Made by a program: the position numbers and the translations under genes | The notes under the pieces: model-generated | The model's database searches: none | What the model was told of the DNA's origin: nothing | What the model saw: only the letters and a program-made list of their open reading frames with translations | In this document: positions 33,785 through 46,500 of the stretch, one piece after another | Layout of the letters: every line of letters starts with the position of its first letter | How positions within the stretch are numbered: position 1 is the stretch's first letter | Assembly (NCBI GenBank): GCA_963971285.1 | Contig: OZ020259.1 | Span: 9,362,001 to 9,426,000 of the forward strand | Direction: 5' to 3' | DNA from: Astropecten irregularis | Lineage: Eukaryota; Echinodermata; Asteroidea; Paxillosida; Astropectinidae | DNA: 64,000 bases

Positions 33785-34101
33785 CGACCTCCTGAATACT
33801 GTACAGGCACTCTACCAACTGAGCCATCCAGCCCTACGTTGTTGGTGACTCCAACAGTCAATTATCTTTGTTCGTTTGGCAGTCAGAAGCCAATAAACCA
33901 TGCACACACCGGCATACCCCAAGGATCGTTTCAACGATATGCGCAGCAATGCTGCAACCTGGGAATGGTACATGGGGGATCACTCAAAGAGGATACGGCT
34001 TTTTAATAAATATAATCATCAAATAACCACAAGGGAAACTGACTAAATTTTGAAGTCATTGAAAAGTGAACAAAGAAATATTGAATGGAGCGGGATTTGA
34101 A
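33785..34101 (-). mobile_element. Circularly permuted SINE-like unit
   Basis: On the minus strand the order is B box (34101), tail, ttattaaaaagccgtatcc, leader, GAACAAAGATAATTGACT, A box (about 33824-33812), ending just before where the B box should be. This is the 24784-25170 unit cut at the B box and rejoined head to tail, as expected for a piece of a tandem dimer or circle. Confidence 0.65.
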
Positions 34102-34560
34102 CCTTTGCCCTTCTGCTTTTTGCGCCTTGACTTGCGTCAGCGCTTGGCCCAATGTCCCTTAGACCCGCAGGCCTTACAATTGTCATTGAACGCAAGGAAT
34201 TTTCATGGCTGGTGAGTCAGATTGCAGTTCGAGCATGCTCTGCGGGATCGCTGCATGGCATTGACTGAAGTGCTTTTGTCGTCAAGGGATTACAGGCATT
34301 GCTTGCTGCCGGCCATGGCTTCATATTTGCGACGTTCGGCTAGAATTTCATCAATTTTGCAACCTTTGGGTTTTTCAAGCAAGTCTTTGTTTGATTGGTA
34401 CAGCCACACGGCGCACCTAACAGCTCCAGATGTTAGTGGTATCCCCGTAAAGGTAATGATCAACCACACGCTTGATGACAGCAAGGAGGCTCGAATGCGG
34501 ATAGGTATGGGCAAGTCCACTTTTCGGCAGTGTAAATACTGTGCTCCACCTGCGTCAGCT
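34102..34560 (-). pseudogene. Retroelement gag fragment with zinc knuckle
   Basis: The minus strand shows CKACGSKGHWAKR near 34185-34145 (the final cysteine of C-x2-C-x4-H-x4-C has become a stop) followed by a Lys/Arg-rich run. Upstream are helix-rich segments (DEILAERRKYEAMAG). This resembles an LTR-retroelement nucleocapsid, but the protein is broken and no protease or RT is nearby. Confidence 0.5.
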
Positions 34561-34639
34561 TTGAGGTAAAGGTACAGCTTGCTTGGGCACTAATCGTGTC
34601 CAAGGGTACAGTATGGTGCCACAACTCTGACATAAAAAG

Positions 34640-35030
34640 GCAGCCGGCATCAAACGCCTTGGCAATTTCGGCCAAACCATCTGGCGCCACCTGCTCAATA
34701 TTAAGTGGCAAGACCATGTGATCAATGAAAGACTGATGGAGATGATAGGCAACCGTTGGTGCTTCAGCAGCAGTGCTGTGATACAACGGAAAGCAGCTTG
34801 GTTGGGCCATGTTGTTCGTCAAGGCGGTCTGGCTGCTGCTGTTGTCGCTCTGTGTGCCGACCAAAGGTGTGCTGGGTGGACAACATCAGAGTATGGTCAT
34901 GGTGTGATATCACCGAACTGAAAGCAGCAGCACTGGAAAGGCGGGCTGTGGTGGGAGCGGCACCAGTGATTCCATCAGTGTATAATTTGAGGAGGAGACC
35001 ACGGGCAAATACGGCCTTTGTCTATTGATT
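34640..35030 (+). pseudogene. LINE ORF2 C-terminal fragment
   Basis: The plus strand encodes pieces of a LINE C-terminal domain: NIKWQDHVINERLMEM, then WLGHVVRQ, and WVDNIRVWS with ITELKAAALERRA. These match the IKWQDHVTNEE, LGHVLR and W-DNI-W...A-DR-W order at the end of RTE/Jockey-like ORF2. At least two frame changes. Truncated at its 5' side. Confidence 0.65.
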
Positions 35031-35303
35031 GATTGAGTTGGGAACATGCAGATAAAAAGAATATCACACAATCTTAACAAAGACTAGACCTGTGTTTGTT
35101 GACAAACACTGAGCTGTTTCGCGTATGTTTTATAAATAATATGAAAAACAAACATGAACGCAATTGGCCCAGTACAGAGAAATAGCAGTGTTTTAATTGT
35201 CGTAAACAATTATCAGGAGCGTCGTCACTCGTCCATCAATACACGTATACAGATTCGTGTATATAGGCCTACACATGCCCATGAGAAACACATAAATGGC
35301 CGA

Positions 35304-38300
35304 GTCTACTGCATTCAACCTACCCAGACGGTTACTACTATATGCAAATTCCCCTGCGCCAATTTGCTGCTTCGCTGAAAAGACTTGATCAACCGTGGTG
35401 CACCCTGACCTCCCACAATGCATACCGACATAGCCGCCATGATCGTCCTTCTTTTCTCAGCGCCGCTATGAAACGGACGTGCCCTTCGTGGGCTCTTTCG
35501 ATGTTCGAGTTTCCATTTCCCGCTGCTCTTCCAAACTGTATAGACTTGATATTTTTCATTTTTACTTATCTGATTAACTGTTACCAATGAACAGTGTTCT
35601 CTTGTGCGTTTGTTTTTGGTATTTTTCTCTCTCTTTTTCTTTGTGCATCCTACAGGTACCGCGGTCCTATGTCATCGCGGTCTATACACCTCTACGTGAT
35701 GCCGGGGTAACGCACAGCCGTCTCTGTGCTAACGACCCGATGAAAGGCCTATATGCGGGGGGAATGGATGAGAGTTTACCCTCATTCCATCCGCGGTACA
35801 GCAAGTAGGAATGGCTGAGTTTGGGTTCGTCCCCTCATTCCGAGCTACTGCTGCTTCCACTGCCAGTCCGAAGGAATTCCGGGCGGTTAGATACTTGGCA
35901 TGCCTTGAAGGCTACGTGTCTAATCGTCCCGAAGAGGCCTACGGCCGGGGGTAGCTCGATACCACGGTCGCTACCAGAGCGGAGGGAGAACGCTCGCTAC
36001 CGGAGGCGACGAAGGATGCCGCCACAACGGAATGACTGGCCCGGGTGAACATGCTCCTTTTGTTTAGGAAACATTGTTACGACCCGCTGAACAGAGGCTC
36101 GCCCCGGTTATGATTTCCGGTCTCCCGAGCCGATATACTAGCTGTCTACTGGTAAGAGCCGTGATGACGTGCTTTCGCTCCCCATGTCTGCCGGGCTCGA
36201 TTGCGGACGTCAGAGAGATGCCCTGTCTGCGTGCAGCCTCCAGTGGTCTTAGCTATTATTCTGCACACACCACGCCTTTGTCCGATGTACAAAGCCTCAG
36301 ACATCAGTGTATATGAGCAGTGCTACTATCGTACCACCGCTACGCCCGAGCGAACACCATTGCGGACCTCAGAGAGATGTGTAGAGGCTCGAGCAGCCAA
36401 TGAGCACCGTGACCCCACGTCCATTGTCTGGCTCTACCCAGACGGAAAGCCATGGAGAGTTCCATACACAGCTGAACTGCCAGACAGCTACTCCAGCCCG
36501 CACCATGCCACCGACTTCAACCCGCTACCATTAGCGGCCTCCAGTCGCCTATACAGGGCACGGTATGAAGGCTCACCTCGCCGAAGATCATGTGCTATTG
36601 CTGTGGGGTGAGAGAAGTGATATGCCTACCACCACTCAGTCTGACGAGCACGATTGCGGACGTCAAAGGGACGCTCTTTTACTGCGTGGCCCAGCCGCAT
36701 AGAGCTGAAAGCTTCAGGGGGTCACACACAACAAAGAACCCTCAACAGGCCTCGTCAGCCCGGCTTACTATCACAGCCCGTTAGTACGGGGAATGCGTAT
36801 CCATCCCCTACTACATGTTTTATTGTCAGCCACCTCCGATGCGAAGGGATCGAAGGACACGGGGTATCACGCACGATTTTGTTAGCCGCGCTTCCAGGCC
36901 CCCCCTTCATTTGATACATGGATTGTCACACGCACATCCTTGCCATTGTTGGGGTCTCCCCAAGCGGAAAGATGTGGAGAGATCTACGTACACAGCTGCA
37001 CGGCCCATCATCCATACAAGCCAGGTCAACACCGTCGGCTTTGTCCCGTGATGCATCGGCGGTCACAATCAGTTGGACCCACTACAGTATTACACCGACG
37101 TCCAGTGACGATTGCCGCCTGGACGCGCCCACTTATCTGGCCCTCTCCGCCCAGTCCAAGCTCCATGGCGCAGTGTCACTTTTATTACAATAATAATGGA
37201 CTCTTTTAATGTGCCGGTATCCGCCAAGCATGACGCTCATGGCGCATATCTATTATTATCCTTGGTCATCGGGCCACAATTTACAGCATACATGTAATTT
37301 TTAGCTCGAGATGGACTTTATACGAGCCTTTTCCGACCATCGCTCAACGAAAGCGGAGAGCCTCAACGCCTGCACCAACTCAGCCGCGATAGCCCTTTAC
37401 GCAGCCGAGTCCAGCCGACTGTCACCCTCAGAGTCGGACTGTACCCGCGGTCGGACTGTCTCAAGTCGAGTCGTTCCACTTCCACGGCCGACTTGTCCTG
37501 TCCTATCCATACTGGAATCTGCTATACGCTGTACACGCACTTCGTACTGTACATGGATCCCATCCTACTGTCCGGCTCTACTGGAGCGGAAACGATGCCG
37601 CCGGCTCGGCCCCCCAACTGCAGTCGACGCACCTTGGGCCGAGTTGTCCCGCGGATGACTTAAGGCTAAACTCTATGCTTCCACGGTAGCATTGATGGAT
37701 AATACTTTCTTCCTCGCGGAGCGGAAAGCTGCCAGGATTCCCATTTGCAGTTTTTACCGCCCAATGGCCACGCCGGTCCGCACTATGTTTCCGGGCTCGG
37801 CCCTCTTGCCGCTTGCAGTCGACCTGCTTCATGGCGAGTTGTTCCCAGTCGAGTTGTCCAGTGCCCATGGGCCGATAACGCGTCCTACCTTAGCTCGACG
37901 CTACGGAGCGGTAACATATGTACCCGAGACACGTACACTGAATCATCGTTCACTATCGCTACTGGAACGAGGGTCTACACGCACTGCACGTAACTGTTCA
38001 ACGACCACGCATCAATGCACTTCCGGGCGCATTGTACAACTGTCAACATTTACGGCTCGCACACTACTACAATGACTACAGCCAAGACCGCTCCGTGGCT
38101 CCACATCGGTGACCTCGGCGACCCTGGCAGTCATAAGTGTACTTCATGTATCCTGTTTGGACACTGGATAATGAAAAGAGTGATAAAGGTGATTAAAATG
38201 CGAGCATGCATTGACTCGAAATTCAGCTAGCTCACTCGCCATCCATGTTGTCCTGAGGTCAAAGGTCATACATGTGATAATACATGTACATGTTTTATAC

Positions 38301-41300
38301 ATGTGATAATACTTGTACATGTACTGCTCACCACATAGAGGCCCAAAATATATTGGGTACTGGGAGGTGACTAGTCAACCTGATCTTGTTCTACCTCCAT
38401 GACCTGACGGGGTTACATAGTCTGAGATGAACCATCACTACTTATCACGCTTGCAACCTCTTCGGATCAGCCGACTTCCTCACCTTCTCTCATTCTTATG
38501 CTTTGAAAAGTGATAAACACTGTACAAAGTATGGTATCGATTGGAATTTTCCTCCTTCCTTTCTGTCAAATTCTAGTTACATGGCGGCACTTATACAGTG
38601 CCGAGTCACTACATGCAAAGGCAGGCAAGAACCCGGCATGCGTCAACCCAGCCTACCTCCACCGTCAACTCCACAAGCCCACCGCTCGTTGCGGAATAGC
38701 TCCCGTTGACGATTGGCAACAACATTGCAGAACTCCGAAGCACCCCTCTCGGACCTGCGGGACTGATTTTCGACTTCCTTGAGGCCTTAAAACGCCAATC
38801 GGCGGAAAATACAAGGCAATTTTCTTCTCCATCGGCTCTACCCAGGAAATTGAAGAATTACCAAGAATAGCTGTTGCCACAGTCCTTTCCACGAAGGTCA
38901 ACATTTCCAGCTAATCGTAACCACCAGGATGGCCGGCTCATGCCAGCCCTCAACACGCTGGCCCTATACCCAATGGGTATGGACCCCGTCGACACGTACC
39001 CCGCATCAAACAACCTCTGCGAGCAGGACCGAAGTCGACTCGGGCCAGTCCAACGGTCCCCAGTTCCTTTCTGCAGATCGCAAACTTGGGGAACACACAG
39101 GGATTCCGACGCCTTACGTCTGGCTGTCATTCCACATCATCGGATGAGTAGGTCATCTCTGCCAATGACCTTACACCTGCTGCCACACACAACAAGACAC
39201 AGTCCAGAGTTTTCGACTCCCGGTTCCTACAAACCCCTGGAAGATGTAAAAAAACACCCTGCTCAGGATACCCTTAGCATCCTGAGCCTCGTGGCCCACA
39301 GGTCTTTGTAGAGAATGGCAGTGACCTGATCCAACCAGGTCACATTCTCCTGGTATACGTAAACTCCCCCACAACGCCTGGCTTCTCGGCCCAGATCTCG
39401 GCGAAGGACTGAACTACGTGTTCAAACGGTCCACTCGGAGCAACCATTGGACATCACCCAGATGACGAACGCTGGACGTCAGTCACATACCCAGCATAGG
39501 CGTGAAGTTCCGACTCCAAGAACTCCAACCCCTCTACAAGGATCAACTTGGAATAGTTCCTGGTGAGGTTTGAACCCGTGTCGTCCGGACTGGCGCAACG
39601 AGTAGGCCGCCACTCCGTACAAGCATCAGAACCACAACCACTGTGAGATTCTTAGTAGCCCTGCAACACATATGCCAGCACTCTCACTTATACCGAGAGC
39701 AAGCAAGAACATCTACACACCTACTCCTGACCTGTCACCCAGAGCGGATGGGTTGTGCCCCTCTGATCTGCGTCCCCGCCCTGGATCATCCAGGGGACGC
39801 CGGCAAGGACAACACCTCACTCCACCTTCCACTTCTCGACCACCAATAACGACCCCACAGGTGGCCGCTGCGACCGAGACACTAGTCTGCCCTCCTACAT
39901 AGCATGTATCATGAACAAGCCATCTTAGGCGCCCCATGTCGCCTCTAAGGACAGTACTGGCAGTGACTTACACCAAGCACTGGACACACGCCTCCAATAG
40001 TCGTGCGTACGGGCAGGAAACTTCTCACCACCGTCGAGAGACAAACTAAGGTGCTCGGCCCGGACCAGTCGCGCAACGACCAGTCAATACTACCCGGGCC
40101 CGACACCCTCCACTACACTTGGCTTGGGGCCTACAGCCCCCAAAACCAACACCCAACATGCTGGACATCATACAAGGACCCTCACAGCGGGGCCTCACAA
40201 CGATGCCTCTGTCATGGCTACCCGGTGACTGTTTATACCTTCCCCGATGTGGTGCTACGAAGATGCTCCCTCTCCTTCTCCTACTTTTACACCACTAACG
40301 GCTATGGCGGACCTCTGCCTACGCACCAGCTCCACACCAGGCTCCAAGTTTCTTCTACCCGCAGCTACAGGTCTGCTTGGACTACATGCGATGTTTATGA
40401 GGATGGCCCTCCCCTCTCAACCTATGTGGCCAATGCACACACCTCCTATGGGCCACGTTCTACCGAATGGCCCCTAGCACACTACTGTGCATCTACTAAC
40501 CTTCCTCCTGTCAGTGGTTACGCCTACGAGGACCAGTGAGATCAGGGCCCTATCGATAGCTGAATGCCACATACGCCGGATGCCACACAGCACTCGACTC
40601 CTTCCAACCATAGGCTTCCTCACCAAAAACTGATGCCCTGTCTTCGAGCCACCAGACATCTCTGTATCGTCTCGGACATCGCGCTCCGGTGACCCGTCAG
40701 GCAAGCTTGGGTGCCACGTCAGGGGTCTGATGTGGTACCTAGCCCAATCTAAGGACTTGAGAAGGAACCCCTCTCAGCCCTACGCCACTACCACGAAGCC
40801 CAGCGTCGAAAGTCACATTTATCCGCTGGATCGCCTCGACCGTCAAGTTTGCATGCCCAGTCTGCCCATCTAAACCGGGCCAGCAAACCCACTGATACAT
40901 CAAGACCCAAGATGCGAGAACAGTACTCGCATCCTGGTCCTATTTCTGAGTTCTGTCATCAGACTTGGACGAGGCAGCATGATGGAAATGCCCCTCCATT
41001 TTCTCCTCTTGCTACCTGAGGGACGTCCTGCGAAGCGACTTAACTCATGTACGACAGGAAAATCCTGGCTTCACGGACCTGGAAACCAGGATTCCTTCAG
41101 GCCTGCTGACAGATGGGCAAGACCTCCACGGAAGCTCTGCCCATGGCGAACTCACGATGGGCATTGTGCCCATTATGCTAACCTGATTCATATCCACCAA
41201 ACTTTCCTGGCTCTCCATGTAGCCAGCCCACCACCGTAACTCGGTGCCACTCTGCATATAGTAGTAACCGTCTGGGGTAGGTTAAATGCATTAGACTCCC

Positions 41301-41575
41301 CCCCACCTGTAGTGGGTTGAGTCTACTAGTTCATACCTACCCCAGACGGTTGCGTCCCGCCCGTCCTCCCCACTTCTGGCCTCGAGCCTCCTGGCTTCGA
41401 AAAGAAGGACGATCATGGCGGCTATGTCGGTATGCATTGTTGGAGGTCAGGGTGCACCACGGTTGATCAAGTCTTTTCAGCGAAGCAGCAAATTGGCGCA
41501 GGGGAATTTGCATATAGTAGTAACCGTCTGGGGTAGGTATGAACTAGTAGACTCAACCCACAACAGGTGGGGGGA
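35304..41575 (+). mobile_element. DIRS-like element, family A copy A3
   Basis: 6.27 kb, full length: left end GTCTACTGC, left inverted repeat to about 35460, splice-acceptor-like tract at 35655, hairpin at about 41231-41245, internal complementary region about 41255-41350, right repeat and ...caacaggtggggggag at the end. The trinucleotide GTC is found at the start and immediately after the end, consistent with recombinase-type integration without a classical duplication. It split the body of the 35084-47016 Helitron-like element (aattggccca segments on both sides). Confidence 0.75.
40003..40539 (+). other. 178-codon frame inside A3
   Basis: Counterpart of 29060-29596, same start and stop, a few substitutions. 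No domain recognised. Confidence 0.2.
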
Positions 41576-41770
41576 GTCTATTATAGACCAGCGAGCGTAG
41601 TATTTACGGTTGTGCATATGGGCGGTGGAAACAGCAAAATTATTGATTTTCTAGCTATGTCGTGCTCCGTTCATGTGTACACAATTGGCCCACTACTATA
41701 GATATATCAGCGGTCCAAAAAGTTTCAAAGATCGTGTTTTGTGTTATGTTTGACTCTAAATGGCAAAATT

Positions 41771-42070
41771 AATTATTCAAAAAAATCAATAAAAAATCAG
41801 TCGATGACGTCATCATGACGTTACTTCACATTTGGGATAGTAATAGCATTTCCTACCTACCCACCAAGTTTCATCACGATCGGATATTCGCTTATATGTG
41901 TTTCTGTGAAAAAAATGGCAACATTAATTATTCAAAAATCAATAAAAAATCAGCCGATGACGTCATCGTGACGTCACTTCACATTTCGGATACTAGTACC
42001 ATTCCCTACCTACCCACCAAATTTCATCACCATCGGATATTCCCTTATATGTGAATCAGAAAATCGGCTT
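41771..42070. repeat. Tandem duplication of about 155 bp with CRE pairs
   Basis: Two copies of 'aattattcaa...aatcaataaaaaatcag' followed by GATGACGTCATC-TGACGT and 'cctacctacccaccaa', ending in 'ggatattc-cttatatgtg'. Part of the body of the large Helitron-like element. Confidence 0.75.
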
Positions 42071-42546
42071 TTTGATGACGTCATCATGACGTCACACCTT
42101 TTTAGTATTTTGTGGCATGTGCCTATAGCCTAACAAACATATTGCCGAAAGAATTTCGAAAATACGATTTGTCGTTCATGAGATATAAAGAAAAGGTCCA
42201 AAAATTGAATAATTCGTATAAAATCACATGATGACGTCATCAACACGTGACTGCAATTTTTGTCTATAACACGTCCCCATATACTTACATACCAAGTTTG
42301 AGCTGCATCGGACTTGCCGTTCCGGAGATAAAGAGCCCTAAAATGTGCACTTTTATGATGACGTAATTGTGCACGTGATGACGTCACGATGACGTACATA
42401 CGTGGGACACTATTCGGGTTGTTGGTCTAACTACGTGCGAAGTATGAAGTTGTTTGGAATTGGCATAATGGTAGAAGTGGCTCTTAGAAAACCCCTGTGT
42501 TATGTCTATGGGAAAAAAGTGGAAAAAGAAAAAAAAAAAAAAAAAA

Positions 42547-43491
42547 CTAGAGATCTATGGCTGTTGCAAACAGCACATAGGGCTTTTCCGCAAATGATTT
42601 TATAAATTGATATACATATATATGTAAACTGTTATACAAGGAAAGCAAAGGGACCCCTTAATGAACATTTAAAAACAAGAATCATGATCCTAGCTCTTAC
42701 CACTTTTAAATGACGAGCTACTTCCTGTTTGACCGGAAGTAGAGGTCACAGAGGTCAAGCATTTTGTCACAAAGAAAGACCTTGCCTAACAAACACTTTT
42801 GGTGAAAGAATCATGATCAAAGCTCTTACCACTTTTAAATGAGGAGCTACTTCCCGTTTGACCGGAAGTAGAGGTCACAGAGGTCAAGCAATGTGTCCCA
42901 AAGAAAGACATTGCCTGACATTGATATTTGGTGAAAGAATCATGATCCTAGCTCTTACCACTTTTAAATGAGGAGCTACTTCCTATTTGACCGGAAGTAG
43001 AGGTCACAGAGGTCAAGCAATGTGTCCCAAAGAAAGACCTTGCCTAACATTGATATTTGGTGAAAGAATCATGATCCTAGCTCTTACCACTTTTAAATGA
43101 GGAGCTACTTCCTGTTTGACCGGAAGTAGAGGTCACAGAGGTCAAACAATGTGTCGTACAGAAAGACCTTACCTAACATTGACATTTGGCGAAGGAATCA
43201 ACTTAATATCTCAAACGGTTGATTTTTTGTTGATTTTTGAAGATTTTGATTATTAAATTTAAATCGCTTGTAATTTGACACCTGATGACGTCACGATGAC
43301 GTCATTGTTCGGCATACATCTACGCTATAGGGGCTTCACGTGGACCAAGTTTGGTTAAAATTGATTGCTTAAAAGTGACCAAAGTGGCGTGTAGAAAAAG
43401 TCTATGGTAACTCGAGCGACAAGAAGAGGAAGAAGAAAAAAAAAAAATAACAGAACAGAAACAAAGGCTTTTCCGCTATCACGGAAAAGCC
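42547..43491 (-). mobile_element. Helitron-like element H2, non-autonomous
   Basis: Complete 945-bp element on the minus strand. The 5' end is a perfect 10-bp-arm hairpin, GGCTTTTCCG / CGGAAAAGCC (43466-43491, 6-nt loop). The 3' end has the GCTGTT/AACAGC hairpin and CTAG (42547-42550) followed by T. A GCGGAAAAGCC near the 3' end mirrors the 5' hairpin arm. Both flanks are runs of A. It is related to H1 (same terminal hairpins). No protein. Internal 129-bp tandem repeats. Confidence 0.7.
42681..43196. repeat. 129-bp tandem repeat, four units
   Basis: atcatgatc recurs at 42681, 42810, 42939 and 43068, exactly 129 bp apart. Each unit has ctcttaccacttttaaatga, gagctacttcc, a GACCGGAAGTAGAGGTCACAG block and aaagaaagac. 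CCGGAAGT is an ETS-type core. Confidence 0.9.
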
Positions 43492-43519
43492 AAAAAAAAA
43501 GGTAAAAAGAAAAAAAAAA

Positions 43520-46500
43520 CTAGACATTGTGGTTTAGGGAACAACCACTAGGTGTTCGGGGTCTCATTTCGTAGTTGAACTGTTATGTGAACATGTTGGA
43601 ACGTACGTGATCAATTAATGGCTTATTGAAAGACACTTACACTGCGTGACTGAAATACTGATCATGCTGATTATTCGTACACTTAACTGGCTGAACGATA
43701 TAGAAAATGGCTTCACCTTTAAAAAAAAATTATATTCAATGCATATTATGCATCACAAACAAAAATCTAGTGGCCCTTGTGTCTTTTATTTCTACCTCCA
43801 TGCTCTGATCCATAAACCAAAATTCAATTTTGTTCATCATTATTAGGACTTTCCACAAACAATTTGATTTATGAGGTCTGAAAGAAATAAATCTCTACAG
43901 TTATCATTGTACATCAGTCATCAGATGTATCCTGAGTTTCTTCATCATTTGAGTGTGTCTGTTTAAAACTTTAGCTCATAAAATGATATGCTCCCCCTTT
44001 GATTTTGTCTCCGTCATTTTCAAACATTGATAGTATTACCCAGTTTTTCGATATTAATACCACTTGACCAGTTCATCAAACGTGTCCTCGCACAAGCTTT
44101 GACAAGAGCACTACTCCCCAAATGATATTTCATGGAGTTGAAAAACACTATCCAATAATGAAAATCAATGTCAATCTTTCAGTCCGATTCTCACGGTGGA
44201 TGTGATAAAGTTAACTTTGTAACAGCAGTCGCCTGTACATGCAACATCATCATTCAATTCACAACGTGTGTTTGCATCACAAGAGGGCGCTGTTGTAAGG
44301 ACTCTATTCCAACAACAGAGAAACGATCATCGAGCTTGAACGTTAGGCGTTATGCAGTTGATATATCACACATTGTATATCGCCATCACAGACAACCAAA
44401 TTTAAGTTTTAAAAAGTTTAATTCATGAAATGGTACGTATATTGTCCGGGATTACATACATTGAATCAATTTATTCCAATATTTGAAAACATTGTTCAAT
44501 CACAATGGCGTACATCACCTTTAAAATATGCAATATTGTCATGACGATAACTTCCGGTTAGTTCATCACAGACAACTCAAAGTTTGCAGACGTCATTCTA
44601 TGCGTACAATGTAAACAGTGTGCATTTTTCATCGATACACGTCTCGTGATTACCGAGTAAACAGTATTTGAATAATGACATAAGTTCTCCTTTAAAAGAG
44701 CATAACTTCCGGTTGAATGACGTCACCACTTTCAAATTTCACAAACATATCAAGGTGCATAAGAGCTTCACACCTACTAAATTTGGCCGAAATTCATTGT
44801 TTACTTTCGGATTACGTAATCACTGTATATCTTTAATCAACCGTAGAGGGCGCTATACAGCCCGTATGACGTCATCGTTTATATTTTCTGAAAGCTCAAG
44901 CATCATTCTATCTTTTATCTATTGAGGTTTTTTGTGCCCAAATCCTTCCGTTTTCGAGTTATTTTGAGTCAAACGTCAACTTCCGGTAACACCGGAAGTG
45001 GAGGTCATTTGTACACAACATTGAATATATTATTTGTTGCGATTTACGTGTTGAGTAACATATGTCAATATCAATATCGTAGGTCATGTGATTCACAAGT
45101 TAGAGAGCACCAAAGTTTTTTCTTAAAACGCGTGTAATTTGATACCCGATGACGTCATCATGACGTCAATCTTCTAAATACAACTTGACATCATGACCAA
45201 AGTTCCCACCAAGTTTCATGTCAATATCTTGTACCTGTGACCAAGAAGTCCTGCTGACAAGTTTGGGAAGAAAAAAAAAAAAAAAAAACTAGACATTGTG
45301 GTTGTGTTTAACAACCACTAGGTGTTCGGGGTCTCATTACGTGGTGGAACTGTTATTGTTATGTGAACATAAAAGTTATGTTGGAACGTATGTGGTCAAT
45401 TTTCGCTCATACAATGGCATATTGAAATACACACTAAATTTTGAATATGATTTAAATATGTTGCAGTTTTTATTTTGATTAAGACATATGGTTTAAAAGT
45501 GACCATATCTCAACGTAAAAAAAATTAATTTTAGCCCATGGATTTAGTTGCAGTGTTTATGGAACACATTGTCATTTGACAAAATGATGTACAATACTCC
45601 GCAACCTACATCGATAGCATTTCGATTAAGATTTGGTGCTGGTATTTTATGATAATAAGATTTTATACGTGCAAATCTCTATGGCAAGATGTAAACAAAG
45701 TTTTGAGTCGCGCAATTGGACATTACATGTACATATACATGTACATGTACATGTATGTTCTTATATGTACAATTTTTGTGCATTATATAGCGTATGGGAA
45801 AAAGAGTCAATCGATCATTATAGTTTTTGTACATGACCATATTTTCACGTAACACAATGTGAGAAATATTTAAAAATTCATATAAAATCAAGAGATACTG
45901 TAAATGTTCACTTCAAATCTACGCTGTAAGAACTTTGTATGGGCCTTTGTATGGTTAAAATTGACTGTTTAAATGTGTATGAGGTGTATCAAACTCCTGT
46001 GTTGAGGCTATCATGTGTTTCCACTGAGACAACTTAAATGCACATTCCAATCACCTTGCAGTGACTGCCATCTGGTACTAATCAGAGTCTCTTGTAATCA
46101 CATTACAAGCAGTTTTCACTGATGTACTCATGTAATTACAGAGTAAACAGTATTGGAATAATTCAGTAATTTTCCCTTTAAAAGAGCGTAACTTCCGGTT
46201 GAATGACGTCACAGATTTCAAACTTCACATACATGTCAAGGTGCATTTGTGCTTCACACTCACAAAATTTGGCAGAAATCCATTGTTTACTTTCGGATTA
46301 CGTAATCACTGTATATCTTTAACCAACCGTAGAGGGCGATATATAACTCGCATGACGTCATCGTTCATATTTTCTGAAAGCGCAAGACCTTTTCTATCTT
46401 TTAGCCAAATATGTTTTATGTGCCAAAATCCTTCCGTTTTCGAGTTATTTTGAGTCAAACTTCAACTTCCGGTAACACCGGAAGTGGAGGTCATTTGTAC

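Noticed and set aside
34460..34864. 134-codon minus-strand frame
   Set aside because: Its right half overlaps recognisable plus-strand LINE sequence, so it is mostly a shadow; only the part left of 34560, near the zinc knuckle, may be real.
42681..43196. Regular direct repeats resembling a CRISPR array
   Set aside because: The whole 129-bp unit is conserved, with no unique spacers, and the context is a eukaryotic transposon.
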